A DNA stretch of 64,000 bases from Aphelocoma coerulescens. Taxonomy: Eukaryota; Chordata; Aves; Passeriformes; Corvidae. Made by a program: the position numbers and the translations under genes. Positions 33,284-43,336 of this stretch are shown in pieces (positions within the stretch are counted from its first letter, which is position 1; each line of letters starts with the position of its first letter). The stretch spans positions 78,359,055-78,423,054 of the forward strand of contig NC_091017.1 of assembly GCF_041296385.1 (NCBI RefSeq). The letters are read 5' to 3'. The notes under the pieces were generated by a model that made no database searches, was not told where the DNA came from, and saw only the letters and a list, made by a program, of their open reading frames with translations.

Positions 33284-33869
33284 CCTTTCTTGGCAAGGAA
33301 TATGAAGCCCACTGGGCACTCCTGGGTTGGTGTCCCAGAAGAAGACACAAGAGCACAGTTGCTGTCCCAAAGAGTTTCCAGTCAAAGCAAAAATTTGGAT
33401 CACACAGCAAATCGAAGTATCCCAGATCCCAGCCTAGTTCAGGGAGTTCATTATCCCAACACCTTCCACAGCACCACAAGAGAGGATTCCAATGCAGTGG
33501 TGACATCTCAGCTCCATCCTGGAGCAGTTTGGAAGTCTCGTTTCGTTCCTCAGCTTCTACCCGGATACCCCAAACTGACCAATTAGGTGGCCAGCATGTA
33601 TTAATTAATTAATTAAGATCTATTAAGTGTTTTGAGTCACCTCCAGCGATCCCAATCCCAAAGCACCTTTCCGTTATGAATTCCCTGGCTGCAGGGAGCT
33701 GGAATTGTCCTGTTGCTTGATGAAACAAGGAAATTGAGCTGGCAGGAATTTCTCTCCTGAAAGGTGAGCAAACCCCAGGCTGAAATTCAGGGATTTTCCA
33801 CTTACTCATCCCGAATCCAGCCTAAAGGTCCTACTCAGCTTCTGCCACCTGCAAATAAATATTGTTTAT
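33284..33869. other. Unique DNA with a small (TTAA/TAAT) run
   Basis: No gene. 'ttaattaattaattaa' at 33601-33616 is a short simple repeat. Confidence 0.5.
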
Positions 33870-34170
33870 GTCAACAGGGGATTCCCTGGGAAAAGAGGAG
33901 AAATCCAGAGGAAAGGGCAAATGTGCAAGGCCTGGTTCCTTCCCAAAAAAACCCTGAAAAAAACCTGGATTGAGGCAAAGCTTCATCTTCCATGGCACAG
34001 ACCAGGAAGGTTTCCAGGTATCTTCAGAGCTTGGGGTTTTGTATTTCATTCTCTCTTTCCTGTCATCCCACAGAAATGAGGGAAAGGGGATGAGGATGGA
34101 TCTGTGTTCACAGCTGGTGAGTGAGGCTGGAAAAGTCCCGAGCTTTCCCTTGGAGGATGCATGGATTTAT
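33870..34170 (+). repeat. ~300-bp direct duplication, copy 1
   Basis: 'gtcaacaggggattccctgg', 'aaatccagaggaaagggcaa', 'aggcaaagcttcatcttcc', 'ggcacagaccaggaaggttt', 'gagtgaggctggaaaagtcc' all recur in the same order at 35839-36112, about 90% identical, with one 25-bp gap. The pair is 1.97 kb apart. It shows no coding sense and fits no transposon I know. Confidence 0.9.
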
Positions 34171-34281
34171 GTCTGTTTTTTTCCAGCCATCCATTGTTTT
34201 TTCCAGGATTTGTGGACAGCTGATATCCTCAAGATTCCCTTTTCCCACTACAAGGGAAATGAATGGATCTGGAAGAAGTTA
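34171..34281. other. Unique spacer
   Basis: Short interval between the duplication and the unidentified repeat. The phrase 'tttttccagccatccattg' is pyrimidine-rich. Confidence 0.5.
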
Positions 34282-34433
34282 CTGGGTGTTGGCCGGAGTG
34301 GAAAAGGATTTCAGGTCCAGCAGGAATGCAGACACACGTCAAGGAAGAAAAGGTGAAATAAGAGTTGTCCCAAAGTGGTGATGGGACATACTGAGAGCAA
34401 AAAAACATGGAAAAAGGGCTGGAAAACAAGGTA
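34282..34433 (+). repeat. Unidentified interspersed repeat, copy 2
   Basis: 'ctgggtgttggccggagtgg', 'aaaaggatttcaggtccagc', 'ggtgaaataagagttgtccc', 'gggctggaaaacaaggtaaa'. Inverted partner of 32894-33024. It is immediately followed by a CR1 of the second subfamily. Confidence 0.65.
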
Positions 34434-34436
34434 AAT

Positions 34437-34630
34437 GCAAGGAATTTCGCCATGGAAAGGGTGGTCAGGCATTGGAGGCATCCAGGGAGGTTTGGAGTCC
34501 CCATCCCTGGAGGTATCCAAGGAATGCCTGGATGTGGGACTCAGTGCCAAGGTGAGGATTGGCCCCAGGTTGGACTCGGTGATCCTGGAGGGCTTTTCCA
34601 ACCTCAGTGATCCTGGGATCCTGGGAAGTT
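34437..34630 (+). mobile_element. CR1 LINE 3' fragment (second subfamily)
   Basis: 'gcaaggaatttcgccatgg', 'aaagggtggtcaggcattgg', 'gaggtatccaaggaatgcct', 'ggatgtgggactcagtgcc', 'ctggagggcttttccaacct'. Closest to the copy at 45171. Confidence 0.88.
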
Positions 34631-34837
34631 TGATGTCTTTGAAGGAGGTGATATCTGAGCTTCACCTGAAAATGAGCACAGCTGGGTGAAACAAATATCC
34701 CAAAATCTCCGGTGCGTTTATTCCCTCCATGGATGATACAAATGCATTTTCTGTTCTCTGGGAATCTCGGGGGTTAAAAATCCCTGTTTTATTGCTATCC
34801 TGTCCAAGAAAGGCATTTTAAACTGCCAGAGGGCAGG

Positions 34838-35080
34838 GATGGATGGGATAATGGGAAGGAATTGCTGGCTGGGAGGGTGGGGAGGGGCTGGGCTGGAATT
34901 GCCAGAGCAGCTGGGGCTGCCCCTGGATCCCTGGCAGTGCCCAAGGCCAGGCTGGACATTGGGGCTTGGATCCAGCTGGGATAGCAGGAGGTGTTCCTGC
35001 CTGGGATGGCATGGCATGGGATAGGATGGGATGGGATTTAAGGTCCCTTCCAACCCAAACCGATCTGGGATTCTGGGAAG
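34838..35080 (+). mobile_element. CR1 LINE 3' fragment, main subfamily
   Basis: 'gggaaggaattgctggctgg' to 'tccaacccaaaccgatctgg'. Contains the full shared core. A small 'gggatggcatggcatgggat' expansion lies near 35002-35030. Confidence 0.92.
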
Positions 35081-35838
35081 GACACTCAGGTTGATCGCCC
35101 CAGAATTAAACCCGAGGTGATCCTGGATCCAAAGAAACAAAACGAGTGCAGCGCCAGGGATCGGAATGGGAAATGGAGCAGGATCGCTGCAGCCTGGCTG
35201 TTCATGGAAGGGGGAAATTTAGGCACCATCCCTGCTATATCCTGGTTGGAATGTGGCTCCAGAAAAGCTCCTGTTAGCCTTGGCAGCCCCATCCCAGCTC
35301 TCCCTGATCCAGCAGAACCTTTGTGTGAACCCCACAGGTCCCTCCTTCCCTAGATCCATTAAAACCCCGGATCCAGAGGCAGAGCTCCAGTGGGGCTGGG
35401 CTTAGGAAAAACAACAACAGAACAACCGAAAATCCTTTAGGAGCGCAGGAGAAAGCACAGATGGCTTGGAAAAGGGCATGGAAGGGAGGGTGGGGTCACC
35501 CCCCACCTTCCTCAGGGCCTGGAGCATCCCTCAAATTCTTCCAGAGCCAGGGACTCCACATGGAGCCCAGGCCTTGGCAGAGGAGGGAGATTTCATGGAG
35601 TCCCACACCTGAGGGCAGAGGGAATTTGTTTATTTGGAAACAAAAGTTGTTTTTCCCATTTTTTGGGGGTTGTTTTGTTTCAGCCTCCAGGCCCTTCCAG
35701 CTGGGGCCAAGTCAGGGAGAAGGAGGCCTGTTGGGATTTAACCCTGCTCCCGCTGCTTCCTGAAAAGTGCAGGGAAAATAAAGGTCTTTTTCCATGGATT
35801 AAATCCAAAAAAGTCTCTTGAGAGTGTTGTCGAATCCT
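35081..35838. other. No recognised gene
   Basis: Unique DNA; short frames only. Confidence 0.5.
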
Positions 35839-36112
35839 GTCAACAGGGGATTCCCTGGGAAAAGAGGAGAAATCCAGAGGAAAGGGCAAATGTTCAAGGC
35901 CTGGTTCCTTCCCAAAAAACCCCTGGGTTGAGGCAAAGCTTCATCTTCCATGGCACAGACCAGGAAGGTTTCCAGGTGTCTTCGTAGCTTGGAGTTTTGT
36001 GTGGTTCATCCCACAGAAATGAGGGAAAAGGGATGAGGATGGATCCATGTTCGCAGCTGGTGAGTGAGGCTGGAAAAGTCCTGAGCTTTCCCTTGGAGGA
36101 TGCACGGATTTA
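35839..36112 (+). repeat. ~300-bp direct duplication, copy 2
   Basis: Partner of 33870-34170 with the same order of blocks. It ends in a TTTATTTATTTT run where copy 1 has 'ggatttatgtctg', so the end of homology is near 36112. It lacks about 25 bp ('tttcattctctctttcctgtc' in copy 1). Confidence 0.9.
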
Positions 36113-36141
36113 TTTATTTTATGAGTGTTGTCAAATCCCAA

Positions 36142-36184
36142 ATCCTTCCCTCCTTCCCTCCTTCCCTCCTTCCCTCCCTCCCCC
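36142..36184. repeat. (TTCC/CTCC)n repeat
   Basis: 'ccttccctcc' repeated about four times. Confidence 0.95.
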
Positions 36185-38049
36185 ATTCCTGACTTTTTGC
36201 CACTTCCCTGAGGAGCATTTTTGGGGTTGTGTTTTATCCTCTGGTGCCTTTGATAAGAAAGGGCCATTTTGATCACAGGAAATTCCACGAAAAAGAAAAG
36301 AAAGTGGGAATAGTCCCAAAACATCATTTGGTTCTGGGAAGTGCATCCTGAAAGGAAAGCAACATCTTCCATGAGCATCCCAAGGACAATTCCATAACCT
36401 GATCTTCTGCACTTGCAGGTTCATGAGCCTACAAAGCAAGGAATGGGCTTGAGCTTAAAATTTCTGGGAGCCAAAGACTGAGGGAAGTGGAGATTCAAGT
36501 AAACATCCAGGATTTTATTTATTTATTTTATTTATTTATTCAGGTAACTATCCAGGATTTGTAGCTCCCTATGTCTAAGGGGTTGAAAATCCGTGGAAAG
36601 CTTTGCCACGCTGTTCAGTTTTCCAGAGACATCTCGTTTCGCTGCTCCAAGGCAGGAGTCAGAGAAACCTCATCCATGCAGGGGCTTTTTTTGGGACTTC
36701 CTCCAAAGAAATATCAAATCCCTCCTGGAAAATCAAAATTCAGCTCATTGAAGAACTAATTCCAGAGGTGAGCACCACAAAACATCCCTGGAAAACATTC
36801 CTGGCTGGAAGACTGAGCTTTTGGCTTATCGTGTTGCTTTTTCATGGATCTGCATCATGACTTGGATTCCGTTTATCCCATCAGCAGATGGGAGAAGAAG
36901 GTGAGGAGAGGCCAAGTTCCAAGGCAAAATCAAAGGAATTCTTTCCAAGGAAAGACTCTCCGTGGCGCTGCTTCCAGGTCGGAGTCTCAGTCCCTGCTAA
37001 GGTTTCAGGAAAAGGAGAGGGAGCACTGGGAAATATTCTCATTCCAGAGGTGAACAGAGGGAGGCAAATTTTTCCTTTCTTCCTCCTGTAGTTTCCAACT
37101 TGGCATCAGGAGAACACAGAGGAGACCAGGAAATGTGTGATGGAAATGGGAAAAGCAATGTTCCAGCCATGGAAAAGCTGGATGCAGCACAACTCCCATG
37201 TCCAGGTGAAGCAAAGCCTTGCTCAATCTGTAGGGAATGTTCCTCTTCTCCCAGGTTTCATCCAATCTCTGGATCTGGGATATCATCATAAGACCAAAGG
37301 GCCGCGATTGCTCCAGTGATTTCCAGTGTGGATGGAGCACGGGACACAGGGAATGCCAGGGATGAAGGGATTTATTAACAGTGCCTTTGAGCTATTTTTC
37401 CTATCAAAACACGGAGACAACAAGTTACAAATGATTGGGAATTCTGCCAAGGGGTTGCACAACCTGCGCTGAGGCAACAAAGCCGAAAGTGCGACTCCGA
37501 TGGGTGGGAATCACTCCCGACCGGAAGGACTCCAGGCCCTCCCAGAAAATGTGGTGAACCCCGAGTAGGTGACAGTTCACCAGGAAGAGGAGCCACCGGG
37601 ATATTTTTGGAAGAGAACCTGGGACACAGGTCCCGGCCGGGTGGAAGCTTCAGGAGCCAACTGGTTGCTCCACTGAGCCGGAATTGCATCTGGAGCAGAA
37701 TGGGAGGGAAGGAAGTTTGTTAATCCGTGAGGTGGTTCAGTCTGGCAGGTGGGTGAGGCTCCTGGGCTGCTCCAGAACCTTCTGGAGATGCTGCAGGGGT
37801 TCAATCCAGTCCGGCCTTTAGGCCTCTGTGGAGGACTAAAGGCATCTGATAAACCTGGATTCTGGTTTGCCCGGAATGTTCTCCCACATTCCCAGAGAAA
37901 GTCAGAGTCATTTCCTCACAGAGAATCCAGGGCACAGAAGACACTGAAGGTCATCCTGGTTTTGGCTGGTTCTCCAGGAAAAATCAGTCTCTAGTAAAAA
38001 CTATTTTATCCACCGGTCTCTTGGAAATTTCTGGGATAATTTATGGTCA
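36185..38049. other. No recognised gene; small (TTTA)n
   Basis: About 1.9 kb of unique DNA. A (TTTA)n run lies at 36514-36541. Frames are short and unrecognised. A minus frame at 37375-37689 (104 codons) has no domain. Confidence 0.5.
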
Positions 38050-38209
38050 GAGAATCATGGAATTATGGAATGGTTTGAGTTGGAAGGGACCTTAAATGGA
38101 TCCAACCTTCCACCATCCCAGGTTGCTCCAAGCCCTGTCCAACCTGACCTTGGGCACTTCCAGCCACAGCTTCTCTGGGAATATCTGTGCCAGGGCCTCA
38201 CCCTCATCC
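38050..38209 (-). mobile_element. CR1 LINE 3' fragment, older
   Basis: 'gaatcatggaattatggaat', 'ggttgctccaagccctgtcc', 'cttccagccacagcttctct', 'tgccagggcctcaccctcat'. Close to the general avian CR1 pattern. Part of an inverted pair with 38249-38328. Confidence 0.88.
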
Positions 38210-38248
38210 TTATCCTGATTTCTGGACTCTGGCATCCCACACATTCCA

Positions 38249-38328
38249 GAGGGTGTCCCTGCCCATGGCAGGGGGCGGAGCTGGGTCATCTTTGAGGTCC
38301 CTTCCCACCTGAACCATTCCATAGTTTT
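38249..38328 (+). mobile_element. CR1 LINE 3' end, short
   Basis: 'gagggtgtccctgcccatgg', 'tcatctttgaggtcccttcc', 'gaaccattccatagtttt'. Oriented opposite to the copy 40 bp upstream. Confidence 0.85.
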
Positions 38329-39303
38329 AAGGGAAGCAGCCACTGACCATCCCATGACCTTGGATGCTCCCAGGAAGCTCCAGGATGCTCCTGGATTGAT
38401 TGACTCCTGAATTCCACAGGGATGGGAACACTGGGAAACTGTCACTGGAAGATTTAGGAGAGACCTAAAAAGCCCAGCCCGGTAAACCAAGCTATCAGTA
38501 TTAAGGGCAGGACTTGTCCCAGATTGTCCCTGATGGGTCAGGGACAGCCCTGCCTTGGCTTTGGATACTCCAGGAGCTGCCCACCCCAGTGAATCCCACT
38601 TACCCCAACATTCTGCATCCAGTTCTTTCCCTAGGCTGGACTTTGGGCTCAGCTCCAACGTCTTTTTAAATGATTTTAAATATTCGGAGACTCATTTAAC
38701 CATTTTTCCTGTTTTTATTGCAAAAAAGAGCCTTTAACACTTCCCTTTCCCCTGATTTATTCCATGATAGTGTCCAACGGAGGGGTCCATGATTTATGGG
38801 ACAGGATCTGCTGTTCAAGGGACAACGGGAAGATGGAAACAGTTGGAATTTTTCCTGGGAACAGCTGACTTAGGGCACTTAAGCCCTTAAATCTGACTCC
38901 CAGCACCATTTTTTGGGCAGGCAGCCCCAAAAAAGATGCTTGGAAAACCTCTAGAAAAAGAGTTCCTAACTGAGAACAGAACTTTTTGGACACACCACAA
39001 TTCCAGAGTTTCCTTGTGGAAGTGTGGAGATTCCAGAGAAAGAATCAGAGGGAGACGAATTTCAGAAAAATAAGGAAAAACCACCGGGATCGTATTTTAG
39101 ATTTCTGGGGCGTTGTTTTGTTTGTGTTATTGTAATTCTGGAGGAATCATTTTGATAATTTTCCATGGATTCATCAGGCAATGTGACTCAGGCTGTCATG
39201 ATTGAGTCATGGAAGTATTCCCTGATTTCCTCTTGTTTGCCCGTTTCCAACCATTCCAGGGAAATCTCCGATCTCCCTTTGGAGATCAAAGCCTGCCCTG
39301 TTG
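38329..39303. other. No recognised gene
   Basis: Unique DNA; short frames only. AT-richer after 38640. Confidence 0.5.
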
Positions 39304-39345
39304 GTGTTGTAATTAATCAGTAATGAAGCACCTTAATTACAACAC
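39304..39345. repeat. Perfect 13-bp inverted repeat with TAATTA cores
   Basis: Arms 'gtgttgtaattaa' (39304-39316) and 'ttaattacaacac' (39333-39345) are exact reverse complements around a 16-base loop. Each arm contains TAATTA, a homeodomain-type site. It could be a binding-site pair, a hairpin, or the ends of a very small inverted-repeat element. Confidence 0.7.
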
Positions 39346-39928
39346 AAACAGGAGCTCCTTTGATCCAGGAGGGATGAGAAGGAATTCTCGGTAGCAGCTG
39401 CTCGCAAGGATTTGGGAAAAAGAAAATAAAAATAGAATTTTGGAAGGATTTCAGGGCATTATGGGATGCCAGGAGCACCTTCCATAACATAGGGAGAAAT
39501 AACATAAATATAATAAAATATGATTAAAATCCCATAAAATAACCCAGGAATTCCTTGAACTCTTGTTTTTGGCGAGAAGAATTCCTGGCGGTTTCCAAAG
39601 GCGTTGGGTTTGTTCTGCTTCCAAGTGAAAACAGGAGTGGTTCCTGGGAAAATGGGAATGTGGAGCATCATCCTCCCACTGCTGCTTCAGCTCCTTCCCT
39701 TTGGATCAGTCTGATGGATAAGGAGCTGCAGCTCCTTCCATCCCCTTCTGGCCTCCTGCTCCGGCTCCCGTTCGGATCCCGCTGCGGGAACACCCAGGAG
39801 AATCCTTTGGCTGGTGGGAAAAGCTGATTCCTGCAAGGCCCTTTTCCCCTGGAATGCCTTTGGGAGAAGCTGAAGTCCTGGCAGGAGGAAAAGTGGGATC
39901 TCTGCTCCGCTTCCATCTCCTCAGAGCC
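39346..39928. other. No recognised gene
   Basis: Unique DNA. Nothing recognised. Confidence 0.5.
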
Positions 39929-39984
39929 TCGGTTGGACCCGCGGATCACGAGGCCTTTTCCAGCCTCAGTGGTTCCCTGAATCC
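39929..39984 (+). mobile_element. Short CR1 3' end remnant
   Basis: 'ggttggacccgcggatcacg', 'aggccttttccagcctcagt', 'ggttccctgaatcc' follows the second-subfamily CR1 ending. Confidence 0.65.
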
Positions 39985-40179
39985 ATGGTTTGGGAATGAT
40001 CAGCGCTCCCTGCGATAAAAAATCGCCTGGAGGAATGGTTCATCCATCACTCACGTGTTTCTTCCAGAGTTCCAGGCAGGAATTTGTCCAGGAACAAACA
40101 TTTTCCAAGGCAAAAGGAAGACAAACCAAGACCAGTTAAGCCAATCCTTTTTCATTTCCCCCAAAACTTTAATTATTAA

Positions 40180-40480
40180 ACTTATTATAAGCTATTCATT
40201 ACACTAATAATATTATTTTACTATTTACCATTAATTTCATTAATAATATACGATTATATTCATTTATAGCTTTCTAAAATATTAAGTACCTCTATAAATA
40301 CATCATGTTTATATGAATATAATAAAATAATATATGTTATAAAGTATATAAAATATATAAAGATAAATATATATCTAAAATTCTATGGGATGATATAAAA
40401 ATGGAGTTATTGTAATTTCATTTAAATTAAACTATTTAATGCATTTCTATTTTTTAAAAAAGGCAAAATTAGTAAGGAAA
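40180..40480. repeat. AT-rich low-complexity island
   Basis: 'attacactaataatattatt', 'aataaaataatatatg', 'aaatatataaagataaat'. No fixed period. Flanked by moderately AT-rich unique DNA. Confidence 0.8.
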
Positions 40481-40727
40481 AGGAAAACCTCAAGGCTTTT
40501 AATTAAAAATTAATCCAAAGACGCAATTTTTATTAAAATGGAATTGATTAATGCCAAGATAATTCCATCAACATCTTCTAATCTTGGATTTTCTTATCTA
40601 ACTTGATTTCTTTTGGAGTGCCTTTGGAGGAGCAGATCCTTAATTTTATCTTTTCCCTTTATTTTTCTCAGAGTTGGAATTCTTCCGATTCCCATCTCCA
40701 ACAGAACCTTTGGAGAGGGACAAGTGG

Positions 40728-40811
40728 AAGTGGCACTTGGGGACATGGACTGGTGGTTGGACTTGGTGGCCTTGGAGGTCTTTTCCAACCTCAAGGATTC
40801 CATGATTTTCT
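40728..40811 (+). mobile_element. CR1 LINE 3' end (second subfamily)
   Basis: 'gaagtggcacttggggacat', 'ggttggacttggtggccttg', 'gaggtcttttccaacctcaa', 'ggattccatgattttc'. The left arm of the large inverted repeat begins at this tail. Confidence 0.85.
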
Positions 40812-41168
40812 ATTCCCATCCCAGCTCCTTTAGGAAGTTCTCCTGTAGGCCCACAGTTATCCAAGGTCATGGAAAGGGCTCTCCTTGGGGGTTTCTGCCA
40901 GGATTCCCAAGGATTTTCCTCCATCTCCCCGTGGTTGTGTTTCCTCACATTCCAAAGGCAGAGCCACTGGATTTCTCCGTCATCCAAGGGAGCTGAGGAT
41001 GGGTTTGGGCAAACCAAGTCCTGGTCCCCCCTGGGCAGATGGTTGGGAATTCCCCTTGTTGGTGGAAGCCAAACAAAGCCAGTTCTGGGATCAGGACACA
41101 TTCCCAGATTTCCTCCCTCTTCCTAAAAAGCCCCTCTTCTCCGAAGGCTGAGGAATTAGGAGTTCTCC
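40801..41168 (+). repeat. Large inverted repeat, left arm
   Basis: About 360 bp matching the reverse complement of 41399-41753 at roughly 90% by eye. Examples: 'ctctccttgggggtttctgc' here against 'aacccccaaggagag' there, and 'gggcagatggttgggaattc' here against 'gaattcccaaccatctgccc' there. Frames in the arms encode the same peptide on opposite strands, as expected. No transposase-like frame lies between the arms. Confidence 0.93.
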
Positions 41169-41398
41169 ACCCATCTCCCGGCTGAGGAGGGGAAGATTCC
41201 CACAATCCCTATATGTCTCCTCTCTCTGAGCCACGGAGACCCCAGAATTCCCAATGGGAGACAATCCTGCAGCTTTCCAAAGCCAGAGGAGCACTGGAGA
41301 CACAGGTCCAGGAGGAGAATCAGGATTTGCCGTTCGGCTTAGCCCGCAAGGAGATTCTTGGATCTCAGGCTCCTTCCTTGCTGTTCCATTTGGGAAAG
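41169..41398. other. Spacer of the large inverted repeat
   Basis: About 230 bp unique to the centre. It has no recognised motif and no CR1 sequence. Confidence 0.7.
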
Positions 41399-41753
41399 CC
41401 AGAACTCCTGGAGATGGGCCTTAGGAAAAGGGAGGAAAGCAGGAATCTGGGAATGTGTCCCGATCCCAGGAATGGCTTTGTTTGGCTTTCACCAACAAGG
41501 GGAATTCCCAACCATCTGCCCAGGGGGGACCAGGACTTGGTTTTCCCTGGACCTTCCTCAGCTCCATTGGATGATGGAGAAAGCTGACAGCTCTGCCTTT
41601 GGAACGTGAGGAAACACAGCCACAGGGAGATGGAGGAAAATCCTTGGGAATCCCGGCAGAAACCCCCAAGGAGAGCCCTTTCCATGACCTCGGATAACTG
41701 TGGGCCGGCAGGAGAACTTCCTAAAGGAGCTGGGATGGGAATAGAAAATCATG
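41399..41753 (-). repeat. Large inverted repeat, right arm
   Basis: Inverted partner of 40801-41168. It ends with the reverse complement of the CR1 tail ('gggaatagaaaatcatgg'), so the duplicated unit includes the last few bases of the CR1 at 40728-40811 but not its body. Confidence 0.93.
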
Positions 41754-42628
41754 GAATATTTGTGTGGATCCATCCCTTTGGCAAAGCTCAGCTCCTGGCC
41801 CAGCTCAGGGATAGTTTTCCATGGATTGTCTTTGTTTCTCCACGTCTGACCTTACAAACTCTTCTTCCCTATTTTTTTTTTTTTCCTTTTTTTTCCCCCT
41901 CCTCTTGTCCCTTCCCATTTTTCCCTTCGTGCCACCAGCATGAAACAGCTCCGGGCTGGATTGAAAGAACCAAGAAGCTGCAGGGAATCAAGAGGGATAA
42001 TGGGAAGAAAGGCTCAATGGCTCTCCCGGGATTTCTCAGGGTTTCTCTCCAACTGTTTTCCACGGAGTCGAAAGTTCAACCTCCCATTTGCTGGAAAGGA
42101 AGAGAAAAAAAAACCAAAAAAAAAGGAGAGAAAGAAAGAGGACAAGTCGTGATGTGGGAATCTTTGGCCTGGGATGAAGATGGAAGGCGCCACTCGGAAA
42201 AGCGGAGCTCTTCCAATGAGATCCAGATGTTCCTCGTGTTCCTAAACACATCCAGGCCGTTTCCAATTAGCCTGGAATTAGAGCAATAATGGGAAACAAA
42301 ACAGGGGTGGTGCTTGGGGTTGTTTTCCCTCTCTCTGCTCCACGTCCTTCCCTCTCTGCCCCAGCTGGATCGGGAGCGTTGCTCCAGCTGCCGTCTCCCA
42401 TTGCTTCCTGAAACAATCCCGATCATCCCATATCCCCCTCATCCTTCCTTTCCCCATTTTCCTCAGGCAACGGGATGTGGGACCAGTCCTGCAGCTTGAT
42501 GAGAACGGCTCGTTCTGCTCATTTTCTGCTCGTTAGGAGCTCATGGATAACGACAGTTCGATGGATTTTTTGGGATTTGTTGTTTTTTCCAAACCAAGCC
42601 TTGACCAAATGGCTTTTCTCAGCTGTGG
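41754..42628. other. No recognised gene; T- and A-rich tracts
   Basis: Contains T-rich 41868-41900 and A-rich 42100-42140 tracts. The plus frame 41606-42289 (227 codons) begins in the inverted repeat and passes through both tracts, and has no domain. Confidence 0.5.
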
Positions 42629-42795
42629 GATTCCTCATTAGGGCAAGAGAGAGGGAGGGATTTTTCTCCAAATATTGGATTTTTGGGATTCCTCATTAGG
42701 CCAGGAAAGAGGGAGGGATTTTTCTCCAAATATTGGATTTTTGGGATTCCTCATTAGGGCAAGAGGGAGGGATTTTTCTCCAAATATTGGACTTT
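42629..42795. repeat. ~58-bp tandem repeat, three copies
   Basis: 'gattcctcattagggcaaga' and 'gggatttttctccaaatatt' recur at 42629, 42687 and 42745. Nearly identical copies, so young. Confidence 0.93.
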
Positions 42796-43001
42796 GGAAT
42801 CAGAAATTGTCCAGAAATACTTTGTTTCCTCAGTTTCTTTTTCCCAAAGAAATCAGGGATTTTGTTGAAGATTTTTGGGTGCTCCAAGACAGGTTAAGAG
42901 TGAAAACAAATTAAAGGCATCCCAAACCCAGCCCCTCTTTCCAAACTTCCCCCAGGTCCTTTGACTAATCTGGATTTTAAGGCTTTTTCCTTGGATTTTT
43001 T
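42796..43001. other. No recognised gene
   Basis: Short unique spacer. Confidence 0.5.
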
Positions 43002-43085
43002 TAGTGGAAGGTTCCATGCCCAAGGAAGCAGAGGATCCTTAAGGTCCCTTCCAACCCAAATCATTCCATGATTTTATGATTTTAT
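43002..43085 (+). mobile_element. CR1 LINE 3' end, short
   Basis: 'tagtggaaggttccatgccc', 'ccttaaggtcccttccaacc', 'caaatcattccatgatttta' followed by another 'tgatttta' unit. Confidence 0.85.
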
Positions 43086-43117
43086 AGTCGGTGAATCATT
43101 AGAATAGTTAATTAATG

Positions 43118-43336
43118 GAAAAGAAATAACATGGGGTAAATAAAGAATAAAGAATAAAAGAACAAAGAATAAAAATATAAATATTATAAGAATACAAATA
43201 AGAAATATAAACGGTGGATAATTAAAATAAAAATAAAATTGAAATACAAATAATAAATAAGAATTCATAAATAAGAATTAATAAATAATAAATAATAAAT
43301 AAGAATTAATAAATAATAAATAATAAATAAATAGTT
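43118..43336. repeat. AT-rich (AATAA)-type low-complexity tract
   Basis: 'aataaataataaataagaa' words repeated with variations, starting about 30 bp after a CR1 tail. Confidence 0.88.

Noticed and set aside
33870..36112. LTR retrotransposon with ~300-bp LTRs
   Set aside because: The ends lack TG...CA, and no gag, pol or primer-binding-site sequence is seen inside. Kept as an unexplained duplication.
40801..41753. DNA transposon with long inverted ends
   Set aside because: The 230-bp spacer has no transposase frame, and the left arm starts within a CR1 tail, which fits a local inverted duplication.
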